64,000 nucleotides of DNA from Saccharospirillaceae bacterium (lineage in GTDB: Bacteria > Pseudomonadota > Gammaproteobacteria > Pseudomonadales > Oceanobacteraceae): positions 1 to 64,000 of the forward strand of contig JAKVCS010000006.1 in NCBI GenBank assembly GCA_022448365.1. The letters run 5' to 3'. Of this stretch, positions 1 to 7,800 are shown in pieces (the stretch's first letter is position 1; every line of letters starts with the position of its first letter). The position numbers were made by a program, and so were the translations under genes. The notes below the pieces were generated by a model. It did no database searches, was not told where the DNA came from, and worked only from the letters and a program-made list of their open reading frames with translations.

Positions 1-450
1 GTTGGTATCAAAGAGACCACCACGACTACCTGTACGGGTGTAGAGATGTTCCGTAAGATTCTGGACGAAGGCCGTGCGGGCGAGAACGTTGGTGTTCTGC
101 TGCGTGGTACTAAGCGTGACGAAGTTGAGCGTGGTCAGGTTCTGGCGAAGCCAGGTTCTATCACTCCTCACACTAAGTTCAAGTCTGAAGTATACGTACT
201 GGGCAAAGACGAAGGTGGCCGTCACACGCCATTCTTCAAAGGCTACCGTCCACAGTTCTACTTCCGCACGACTGACGTAACCGGTGCTGTTGAACTGCCA
301 GAAGGCGTTGAAATGGTAATGCCAGGTGACAACGTGACTCTGGAAGTGACTCTGATCGCTCCAATTGCGATGGACGAAGGTCTGCGTTTCGCCATCCGTG
401 AAGGTGGCCGTACGGTAGGCGCTGGTGTTGTAGCGACTATTGTCGAGTAA
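1..450 (+). CDS. tuf: Elongation factor Tu, C-terminal part (5' end outside window)
   Basis: This is the last 149 codons of EF-Tu, the GTPase that brings aminoacyl-tRNA to the ribosome. The frame is open from base 1, so the gene starts upstream of the window. Visible are domain 2 ([19 protein letters not shown]) and domain 3 with [19 protein letters not shown] and the family-typical end [16 protein letters not shown]. The G domain is not in the window. A strong hairpin terminator follows at 481-512. The usual downstream neighbours of gammaproteobacterial tuf genes (rpsJ for tufA, or tRNA-Trp/secE for tufB) are absent. Instead there are two small secreted-protein genes and a second, diverged copy of the tuf tail at 938-1009, so the 3' flank has been rearranged. 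Confidence 0.98.
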   Translation, partial: VGIKETTTTTCTGVEMFRKILDEGRAGENVGVLLRGTKRDEVERGQVLAKPGSITPHTKFKSEVYVLGKDEGGRHTPFFKGYRPQFYFRTTDVTGAVELPEGVEMVMPGDNVTLEVTLIAPIAMDEGLRFAIREGGRTVGAGVVATIVE

Positions 451-480
451 TAAGAAAATACGATTTCTTTTACCCTGCAA

Positions 481-512
481 AGCCTAGTTGCATCAGCAAC
501 TAGGCTTTTATT
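481..512 (+). terminator. Rho-independent terminator after tuf
   Basis: A perfect 11-bp stem (481-491 pairs with 496-506), loop ATCA, is followed directly by a T-rich tract. It lies 30 bp after the tuf stop and should end the tuf transcript before the small secreted-protein gene at 535. Confidence 0.9.
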
Positions 513-534
513 ATTTGAATTAAGGACCATTCAA

Positions 535-873
535 ATGAAAGTACTTCTTCTGATACTAGGAATTTTATCAACATCTAACGCTTATTCCGGTTTCGTATCT
601 GGAACCCCAACTCAAGTTATGAAATCAGATTATGGGGTTCATTTAGTATATGTGAACTTCCAAGAGCCTATCGAAAAAGGTAACTGTGATAGCGGTAATG
701 GTGTCGTAATTCTTGATTCAAATGAATCATCCGAAGCAGCACTTCCAATGGCATTAGCCGCTTACGCATCGAAAAAAAAATTTCAGTGTTATGTCGGAGG
801 TGAATGCAGCAGAATTACAGGTGCACTCACAACATTCCCCGTTTGCATTGAATATCCATCAATTACTGATTAA
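535..873 (+). CDS. Small secreted protein of unknown function
   Basis: A 112-residue protein with a typical signal peptide (MKVLLLILGILSTSNAYS, cleavage likely near residue 17-19). The mature part has four or more cysteines (in NCDSGNG, FQCYVGGEC and FPVCIEY) that could form disulfides, in a beta-rich pattern ending in a hydrophobic strand. An AAYASKKKFQCYVGGEC segment precedes the end. I do not recognise a family with certainty. The start is supported by the upstream AAGGACC at about 521. It sits between the intact tuf 3' end and a diverged tuf tail remnant, so it probably arrived with the rearrangement. The protein at 1302-1685 has a similar size and plan (signal peptide, G-x-V-x-x-I strand, a leucine/alanine-rich helix, SGR/KKK-x-V strand) and may be a distant relative. 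Confidence 0.75.
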   Translation: MKVLLLILGILSTSNAYSGFVSGTPTQVMKSDYGVHLVYVNFQEPIEKGNCDSGNGVVILDSNESSEAALPMALAAYASKKKFQCYVGGECSRITGALTTFPVCIEYPSITD

Positions 874-937
874 TGACACCGTTAGATTGATACTGCCAAC
901 CTAGCTACCTCAAGTTAATATCAAATGAGGTGAAACC

Positions 938-1009
938 GGCATACATTTCACAATCAGTGAAGGCGGCCGTACTGTAGGTGCTGGTGTTGTTGCTTCTATC
1001 GTTGAATAA
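938..1009 (+). pseudogene. Remnant of a second tuf 3' end (last 23 codons)
   Basis: Translating from 938 gives a tail ending [17 protein letters not shown] followed by TAA at 1007-1009. This matches the end of the intact tuf (388-450) in frame and stop position, with a few amino acid changes near its upstream end and one Thr-to-Ser change. Many third codon positions differ, so this is not a fresh duplication but a diverged tuf tail. Upstream of about 938 the similarity stops abruptly. No start codon or ribosome site belongs to it, so it is a non-coding scar. It suggests that an incoming segment ending in a new tuf 3' end displaced the older end, leaving its tail about 560 bp downstream. Seen directly: the homology and divergence. 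The mechanism is inferred. Confidence 0.85.
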
Positions 1010-1110
1010 TTTGACTGGATCAAATTATAACAGCCGGAGGCTCGCCCTCTCTCTTAATTAGTAAGAGTATGAAGAGCGAGGGCATGGATAGCCCGAGTAG
1101 TAATTACTAC
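1010..1110. other. Structured non-coding stretch between tuf remnant and terminator
   Basis: The 428-bp gap 874-1301 holds no convincing gene. After the tuf remnant this part contains an imperfect inverted repeat (GCCCTCTCTCTT near 1044 against AAGAGCGAGGGC near 1072, one mismatch) with a smaller nested repeat, and a perfect 14-bp palindrome at 1097-1110 (GTAGTAATTACTAC). These may be parts of the old tuf 3' untranslated region or recombination-end sequences. No function can be assigned from the sequence. Confidence 0.4.
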
Positions 1111-1146
1111 AAAAAAGCCGGACTCTGAAAAGAGCCCGGCTTCTTT
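1111..1146 (+). terminator. Rho-independent terminator, probably the ancestral tuf terminator
   Basis: A run of A residues, a 12-bp stem with one A/C mismatch (1115-1126 with 1131-1142), a GAAA tetraloop and a T-rich end. It follows the tuf tail remnant, so it is probably the terminator that originally served the displaced tuf end. It would also stop any transcript from the 535-873 gene. Confidence 0.8.
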
Positions 1147-1301
1147 GTACCTGCTGCTAAATTCCTGAACAAGTCCCAACTTTGATCAGCAATTAACCCC
1201 TAAAATAGTAATAGATCAATCTTCCACTACTAGATAGTATTTGCCGTAACAATCGCGTAAATAAATATGCCTCTTTCCCCATAGTTAAGGACAACCACCG
1301 A

Positions 1302-1685
1302 ATGAAACTTTTATTGATAACACTTCCATTGTTTCTATTAATGACGTTACCGACCACGCAACTACATGCAGGTGCACCCACATGCCATGCGGCATACAAC
1401 GGCTATTGCGGGTATAAAGGTAAGGTCAAAAGCATTTACATCAACTCTGGAAATTTAATTCTATTGTATTTTGATACACCTCTTGCAGAAGGAACAAGTG
1501 AAATTGCAGGTCTGAATGCAACTCAGTCAGCTGCTGCGGTGCTCCTAAATGAAAACCCTGAGTTCGCCAAGCTGTTTTATTCAACCGCTTTAACAGCACA
1601 AGCCTCAGGAAGAGAAGTCTCAATACAAATGCGCGGAACCTATGGCGGCTACTTAAAGGCAGATCGCATCTGGTTGACTGAATAA
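1302..1685 (+). CDS. Small secreted protein of unknown function
   Basis: A 127-residue protein with a clear signal peptide (MKLLLITLPLFLLMTLPTT, cleavage probably after LHA at about residue 23). The mature protein begins with a short cysteine-bearing segment (C in PTCHAAYNGYCGY), then a strand GKVKSIYINSGNLILLYF, a glycine/alanine-rich middle and a C-terminal segment GTYGGYLKADRIWL. A GGACAACC stretch lies about 10 bases before the ATG. The product is exported, but no enzyme motif is visible and I cannot name a family. Its layout resembles the protein at 535-873, and a paralogous origin is possible but not proven by eye. Confidence 0.75.
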   Translation: MKLLLITLPLFLLMTLPTTQLHAGAPTCHAAYNGYCGYKGKVKSIYINSGNLILLYFDTPLAEGTSEIAGLNATQSAAAVLLNENPEFAKLFYSTALTAQASGREVSIQMRGTYGGYLKADRIWLTE

Positions 1686-1698
1686 GTAATAATTAATG

Positions 1699-1730
1699 AA
1701 AGCGGCCACCTTCAAAAGTCCGCTTTTATT
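1699..1730 (+). terminator. Possible weak terminator after the second small secreted gene
   Basis: AAAGCGG at 1699-1705 pairs with CCGCTTT at 1720-1726, followed by TATT. The stem is short and the loop is long (14 nt), so it is a weak candidate. It lies 13 bp after the stop of the gene ending at 1685. Confidence 0.5.
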
Positions 1731-1762
1731 AAACAACGATATAACATAGCGCCAGCCTAAAT

Positions 1763-2221
1763 CTAAATCAATTTCACTGGCGTCAGTTGTATTCTGTATC
1801 CAGCAGGCTGCGGAGGCATAACAAACCCAAGTTCCTGCCAACCTAATTCAGAAGAGTAATAAACCCCTAACAGCCACTTTCGAAACTTCCGTATAAATGC
1901 GGCTGGCCAATTCCGCTGCATCAGAAAAAAATCTAATTCAACTTTATTGTTTGGAATCGGAAAAGCCCGCAGATAATCAAATCCAGCGACAACTTGCCTG
2001 GCATAGCGAGACTCGCGGTTTAAGCGAAGTTTAACGGATTCCCAAAGTATTAATGACGCACGTTCTTCCAGAGTAAAAATTAACTGCATCCAGTTTCTGC
2101 AACAAGAATCCCAACTTTCACCATGCTTCGCTGGATTAGCTGATCTGACATATGGCGTAATCATCACAGATGTCGCCAACAGGCCAGTTTGAATGAGTCT
2201 TCTACGGGTTAGCACCAGCAC
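1763..2221 (-). CDS. Tat-exported small subunit of a GMC-type dehydrogenase
   Basis: A 152-residue protein whose N-terminus carries a twin-arginine signal (TRRRLIQTGLLATSV), so it should be exported folded by the Tat system. The remainder (WDSCCRNWMQLIFTLEERASLI... to MPPQPAGYRI) has the size and helical character of the gluconate 2-dehydrogenase subunit 3-like partners that accompany GMC flavoproteins. Such subunits normally provide the Tat signal for the complex. It overlaps the upstream GMC gene by 20 bp, which implies translational coupling and a shared complex. Family membership is inferred mainly from context, the Tat motif and size. The substrate is unknown. Confidence 0.65.
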   Translation of the reverse strand: MLVLTRRRLIQTGLLATSVMITPYVRSANPAKHGESWDSCCRNWMQLIFTLEERASLILWESVKLRLNRESRYARQVVAGFDYLRAFPIPNNKVELDFFLMQRNWPAAFIRKFRKWLLGVYYSSELGWQELGFVMPPQPAGYRIQLTPVKLI

Positions 2222-3671
2222 TCCCTACGATATTATCAGCCACATATGCACCATAAGCCTGGAGAAATAAAGACGGGTCGGCAATCATACCTCGGCCAAT
2301 AACAGAGGCATCGGCGATATAAAGGTTCTTGATACCCCAGATATTTCCCTCGGGAGAGACCACCGACGTATTCGGTTCCAACCCCATCCGACAGGTACCC
2401 CGTAACATTGCACCTGTAACATTGGACTGATGAGAACTCATTTCATTTAGTATTTCTGCTCCAGCTGCATTTGCCCAATCCTGCAATAAAGACTTAATCT
2501 GATTGGTTTTTTCACCATCAGCATCTGTATACAACTTTTGAATTTCAGGTTCTGGAGAAAAAATTAATTGGTCAACCTCAGAAGTCGAGCTCTCAGCAAA
2601 TCCAGTGAGCCCAGCCAGCCTGGGATAATAGCCCTGCATCCATTGCCTGGGATCAGGACTCCGTATTATGTCGTTATGTACACCAACTGCAGACATCGGC
2701 CCGGTAATGCCCGCCATATTTCGCGACTGATACAGCTGAATTCCCTGCTTATCAAACTCACGGATCATAATATCCGTTGGAACTCCCATATAGCCATCTT
2801 TGCTCGATTCAGGTCCAGCAACTAATAAACTGGCCCATAACGATCCGGTCAAATATTTACCGACATTGGCAGAACCGATTCCATCGGGAGCCAACTTCTG
2901 TCGACTATTTTTTAGTATTTTCGGAGTTTCTAAAACCCCGGCACATAACACAACAGACCCGGCTATGATCTTTTCACGGACACCATTACGCAATACCGAA
3001 ACAGATTCTACTGAATCTTCCGCTGTTAGATTGATACCTTCAACTTTAGTGTTGGTTAGTATTTTAACGTTTGGGTGCGCTTTTAACTCAGGGTACCAAA
3101 CATTATCGGCACTGCTTTTATCCCCTGGTAAACAACCATAAATACATAAGCCACAATGATTGCAGGACGGGCGACCATCTTTTGGCGAAGATAATATTGC
3201 AACAGGTGCTGGTTGAACGGCCCAGCCCAGTTTCTCTGCAGAATTGTAGAGATGCCTGGATACAGAGTTTAAAGGGTGAAAAGGCAGGGTATCACCGGCA
3301 ATATTCAGCTTGCCACGAACGAACTGCTCCGCTTTGCGAAAACGAGCAATATCAATTCCCCAGGAACGGATAACGGACTCTGAAGGAAGGTGAGAAACCC
3401 CCTGAAACAAAACACTGCTGCCGCCAACACCAATATGACGCTGAGGTTTAATATTACCGCGCCATTCTGAACTGTGCTTATTCCAGGGAGAGTCCAGTTC
3501 GTAATCATAACGAGTGGTCTGAATCGAGCCTTTATCAAGTTCGCCTCCCCGTTCGATTAAGAGTACTGAATGCCCAGCCTGAACCAGTTGATAAGCGCAG
3601 ACTAAGCCGGGCAAACCAGCACCTACAACCAAAATAATTTTCATCTTATTAGATTCGGGCTTGTCATCCAA
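2202..3671 (-). CDS. GMC-family FAD-dependent oxidoreductase
   Basis: A 489-residue flavoprotein of the glucose-methanol-choline family. It shows the N-terminal Rossmann dinucleotide site (VVGAGLPGLVCAYQL) and the ERGG end of the second strand, followed by IGVGGSSVLFQGV. The middle has the CNHCGLCIYGCLPGDKSS signature seen in choline/sterol-oxidase-like members. It ends with the GMC C-terminal domain (GTCRMG, IKNLYIADASV). The canonical active-site region looks altered: the His before GTCRMG is replaced, and the usual N-P step reads ADPSL, with Asp for Asn. The start is uncertain: TTG at 3671 has GAGG too close, while ATG at 3644 (MKIILVVGAG) fits the family start better. The next gene encodes its probable Tat partner, so it likely acts in the periplasm. 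Substrate unknown. Confidence 0.85.
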   Translation of the reverse strand: MDDKPESNKMKIILVVGAGLPGLVCAYQLVQAGHSVLLIERGGELDKGSIQTTRYDYELDSPWNKHSSEWRGNIKPQRHIGVGGSSVLFQGVSHLPSESVIRSWGIDIARFRKAEQFVRGKLNIAGDTLPFHPLNSVSRHLYNSAEKLGWAVQPAPVAILSSPKDGRPSCNHCGLCIYGCLPGDKSSADNVWYPELKAHPNVKILTNTKVEGINLTAEDSVESVSVLRNGVREKIIAGSVVLCAGVLETPKILKNSRQKLAPDGIGSANVGKYLTGSLWASLLVAGPESSKDGYMGVPTDIMIREFDKQGIQLYQSRNMAGITGPMSAVGVHNDIIRSPDPRQWMQGYYPRLAGLTGFAESSTSEVDQLIFSPEPEIQKLYTDADGEKTNQIKSLLQDWANAAGAEILNEMSSHQSNVTGAMLRGTCRMGLEPNTSVVSPEGNIWGIKNLYIADASVIGRGMIADPSLFLQAYGAYVADNIVGSAGANP

Positions 3672-3687
3672 AACCTCAGATAACTAA

Positions 3688-4056
3688 TTAGAATGCTTTG
3701 TTGAGCACATCTAATAGCTCTGACGAAGCCCCTATATGCCTGGCATATTGAATTACATTTCTATCATCATCATTTCTCACACCTATATTCGCACCCGAGG
3801 CCAGCAAGTATTTTATTATTTTAATATTTCCCCCAATTACCGCATTAAATAACGGAGAGCAGCCGAAATCCCCTTTTGCATTAATGTCAGCACCAGCATC
3901 AATTAGTACTTTTACTGGATTTAGTTCTCCCCAACTACATACCGTATGTAACGGGGTATCACCCATATCATTGATACTATTAACATCAATAGCTTCAACA
4001 CCAAACCATGACGCAGTATAAGAACAGCGCTGTAGTACTTCATCTAACACCACCAT
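3688..4056 (-). CDS. Ankyrin-repeat protein, probable immunity protein of the RHS toxin
   Basis: A 122-residue protein without a signal peptide made of about three ankyrin repeats. The clearest are GDTPLHTVCSWGELNPVKVL followed by IDAGADINAKGDFG, and SPLFNAVIGGNIKIIKYLL followed by ASGANIGVRNDDD. Ankyrin proteins bind other proteins. A small cytoplasmic ankyrin protein directly downstream (8 bp) of an RHS toxin-tail gene is a known arrangement for immunity proteins in polymorphic toxin systems. The assignment as immunity protein rests on that position and fold and is an inference. It is followed 17 bp later by the GMC oxidoreductase gene on the same strand, so all five minus-strand genes of this island could be one transcript. 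Confidence 0.75.
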   Translation of the reverse strand: MVVLDEVLQRCSYTASWFGVEAIDVNSINDMGDTPLHTVCSWGELNPVKVLIDAGADINAKGDFGCSPLFNAVIGGNIKIIKYLLASGANIGVRNDDDRNVIQYARHIGASSELLDVLNKAF

Positions 4057-4063
4057 ACTCTCC

Positions 4064-4885
4064 TTAACAATCTTTATTACAGTTTCGTTTCAAGTCATTG
4101 GCAGCTCGTGCAATTCGTTGTTTCACTTGCTGCAACTGACTTTGGTGCTTATTCCACGCGGAACTACCTACCTTATCCCATTTATCTGACCAATTTTTTC
4201 TCAGGTCGTAACACATTTGCGCTTGATCTCTCCTTCTTTTGGCATCTGCACACTTATCTCCAGAAGGGGGGGGTGGTGGTTGATCACAAACTCGATGGTA
4301 CCTAGCATGCTGCGAATCTTTTCTTGCTTCCGCACTGCTAGATTCGCTGTCACCCGGTGTACTCAGCAATGTACCTAGCGCGATACCACCGAGCATAGTG
4401 GAGAGAAATCCGCTACCCGCGACAACTGACCCACTAGCTGCTGTTGCTGCCGCTCCACTGCCACCACCAAATGCGAAAGCCAAAAACCAGAGCTGTCCTT
4501 TTTCATCTATCCGAGAGACTGGATTCCCATCAGTATAAACATATGTATTTAACCCACCCCGTAGACCAATCGGATCACTCTGAATATACCTCCCTAAACT
4601 AGGATCATAGTCACGGAAATAATTCTGATGAAGCCCGGACTCTTTATCAAAGTACTGCCCGGGAAAACGGTGATTAAACGTTACAGTTTCAACCACAGCT
4701 TCGGTTTCACCAAAAGGTTTTCGCTTCGCTTGCCAAACAACTTCTTTCTCAGAGTTCGTTAACTTCTGCGCCCCGAGATGATCATTATGAACAAAATAAA
4801 CCTGAGCCTTGGTCGCTACTGCCAGCAACATCGTTGCAAGGGCCACAACAGATAAAACAATATTTTTAATATTCACTATACCCAT
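4064..4885 (-). CDS. Exported RHS core protein with C-terminal toxin-like domain
   Basis: A 273-residue protein. Residues 1-28 are a signal peptide (hydrophobic VLSVVALATMLLAVATKAQ). Residues 29-130 are the terminal RHS core: VYFVHNDHLGAQKLT, FPGQYFDKESGLHQNYFRDY, then SDPIGLRGGLNTYVYTDGNP and D127-EKG. The two aspartates of the RHS autocleavage motif are present (D104 and D127), although the second DPxG is DEKG. Residues 131-173 are a glycine/alanine-rich hydrophobic stretch. After a proline run (202-207) comes a Lys/Arg-rich helical tail (208-273) with cysteines at 212, 225, 269 and 273 and no recognised nuclease motif: a candidate toxin domain. ATG at 4885 lies 2 bp after the RHS shell stop. 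A GTG at codon 4, with AAGG upstream, is an alternative start. Confidence 0.85.
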   Translation of the reverse strand: MGIVNIKNIVLSVVALATMLLAVATKAQVYFVHNDHLGAQKLTNSEKEVVWQAKRKPFGETEAVVETVTFNHRFPGQYFDKESGLHQNYFRDYDPSLGRYIQSDPIGLRGGLNTYVYTDGNPVSRIDEKGQLWFLAFAFGGGSGAAATAASGSVVAGSGFLSTMLGGIALGTLLSTPGDSESSSAEARKDSQHARYHRVCDQPPPPPSGDKCADAKRRRDQAQMCYDLRKNWSDKWDKVGSSAWNKHQSQLQQVKQRIARAANDLKRNCNKDC

Positions 4886-4887
4886 CC

Positions 4888-7800
4888 TTAGTTCAGAGTG
4901 ATGCTCAATACCGGAATAAACCAGGCGATGTTAAAGGTTGGTGAACTACCGGCTGTAAACTCTGCTGCATCCGTCACACCATCATTATCAAAATCACCGG
5001 TACCATCACGAGAAATTGTTGCAAAGTGCTTAATTTCCCAGCTGTCAGGCATACCATCACCATCAAGATCATCTTCTGTTCCACCACTGCGATCATCCAT
5101 TGGGTCAGTTTTGTCCTTTAACTCTGTTAGGTTGTTGATGCCATCACCGTCTTCATCACCATCCGCAGTTTTTACTAACGACCCGAAATATTTCACTTCC
5201 CAGGAGTCAAGCAATCCATCTTCGTCCAGATCTTCGTTGCGCTTCATCGCCACCATCTGATCTTCAAGGTAGTAATACTCCTCAAGTACAACGCCATCTT
5301 TATTGGTAATTGAGATTATTTTCCCCTGTTGATCATAGTGAAAATGCTTTCCTTCCCACTGCTGTTCAGCAGTCTCTTTAACAACCCTCTGACCCTTGGC
5401 GTTATAGCCATAGCGTGCTACTGGAGTCATAACGGCTGAGCCCGGGCTAACTGATCGGCTCATTTCAATAAGCTGATTATTCTGATCATAGATATAGTTT
5501 GCACTTGCTTCAGTACTGAAATGACTGTCCTGATAAATATTTCCCATCAGGTCATATTGAAAACTACGTCTTTCGGTTGTGCCATCGACCTTTCGATCAA
5601 CCCAGGAGAGTCGATTACTATCATTGGGATACTGGTACGTTTCTAACACTGAGTTTTCTTGCTTACTTTTACGGTTAAGCGATTCATCATATTTATATGA
5701 AATATCACCATATGCACCACTAGCTTTCGCCAGCATGCCTTTGATGTTGTAGTCGAATGACTGTGACTGAGCATTGCTCACATTATCTATGATTGTATAA
5801 ATATTTCCGGCATCAAAATGATAATCCAAACTGCTAACTTTGGTGTTGCCATAAGAGCTTTCAATTAAAGAAACAGAGCCATTTTTATCCCGTGAGATAA
5901 CATGTTTAATACCATTACCCAGCGTATATTCTGAAACACCGGCAAATGGGTTGTATTTTATATCGGATACCAATACCTGAGCATTTGACAATGCATTTCC
6001 TTTGATTTCTATACTTCTCAAGAAGCCCTTGTCATCGCGCACATAATTCAATGTCACACTGTTCGGATAGAGCATTTCACTTAGCTGGCCATAATCATCA
6101 TACTTGTAGCCAGAGTTATAATTCATCCCGCCAATAGATACTGACTTATTATAAACGTTACCAAACTGATCATATTGATAAACCTCAGATGAGGCCTCTG
6201 TCGAAGAAGAGGTCTGCTTGCCTTTACCATAATTAAGGTTATTGGCATCATTAGAAAACGCATCATAGCCATACTCAGTAACCGTAGTTCCAGCAGGGCC
6301 GATTGTCGTCACTTTTCTTAAACGCCCTTTGCTATATTGATAACTTTTGACACTACTATCCGCGTGTGTCTTTTTCTTTAATAATCCACCGTCATATTCG
6401 TAAATTGTTTTGCCGGTTGCTGTACTTTCTTCCTGAATGACTTCACCCCAACCGTTAAACACATATTTCGTCTCAACACCACGACCGTCTTTTACTAAAT
6501 CCTGATTGCCATAATCGTCGTAACCATATTCGACTTCTTTCAGAAGCGTATCCTGATCCGCTGGAACCGTCACAAGAACAGAGGTGATCCGATCCAAGAC
6601 ATCGTACACTTTAGTTGTTTGTAAATTACCGCGTTTTTTGTTTCCACTACTATCAATATAAGAAGCATTGTGATCGATAGTTTTAACTTGGTCGCCGCTT
6701 TCGTCATACAAATACTCTTTCATTGAGATACTATTATCTGACGCATTAGGAACCTGACTGATAACTTTATGCAGTTTAAACAACGAGTTCTGAACACTTT
6801 CGTTGGCGAAAACAACCTGACCGTCTGCATCCTTATATTCTACTTTGCGAGTACGAGTCCCGTTACCATTATGAGCTGCTCCAAGGATAGAATCAGTTAC
6901 AGTCACCTGAATATTATTTCCGGCATTATCCGTGATACTCTCTAGCTTCTTGGCCGCGTTGAATTTGTATGTCAACTCAAGGCCATTGGGGTATCTTACC
7001 TTCTCTAAAACACTGTGCGGTGAATAATCGTAATGGGTGGTTTCGCCATTAAAGGTCACAGATGAAATCAGATACCCGTCGTGGCCATTGATATATGCAA
7101 TAGTGGTTTCCAGGCCATTCGTATTAGTCACTTTTTCTGGTAATCCAAAAGAATTATATTCAGAAAAAGTATACTTCTCTGCACCACTTTCTACTGATTT
7201 CAGATTACCGTCAGCATAGTATTCATGTACGTCTATCGTATTATCGGGATTACTAACCGTTCTTTTCTGCACAGCACCTGATGGGTACAAGTCATAGACA
7301 TAAGCCCAGACACGTTGTTTACCAGCCGTAGTGTATGGCACGGTGTGCGTTGTCGTGTCAGTTTCAGTACGCTTCTTAATCCGTCTATGATCTGGATAAT
7401 ATTCATAGTCAATTGTCAAACCACGAAGTTTCTTTTGACGAGGTTCAGGGAAAAAGTACAATCCTTCATTAGACCAGACCTTATTATCAAGACGATAATA
7501 GGCAACACTCCGGAAGGTTTCAGTATATTCAAGCGGCGTATTCTTAGCATGAGTCTTTCTGGTAACCATGCCCGGAAAATCACCCATGATATTAATGTTC
7601 CTGAAATCGTACTCAGTAATAACACCATCCCTATCAATCGAATCTAAGTCACCATTAACATCATATACATAAGATGCATTTGTTGGTACGCAGCTGGAAC
7701 TCCCTCCCCCTGATATCGATCCCATTTTTACAGTATTTTCCCAGTCTCCTTTATCCTTACCTGATGTAATATCATAAGTAGTTTGATGACCAAGCTGGTT

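Noticed and set aside
4883-4892. The break between the RHS shell and core genes as a simple sequencing frameshift
   Set aside because: The shell ends after an extra Asp-rich repeat domain and the second protein begins with a full signal peptide, which a single-base error would not create. A decayed fusion cannot be ruled out completely.
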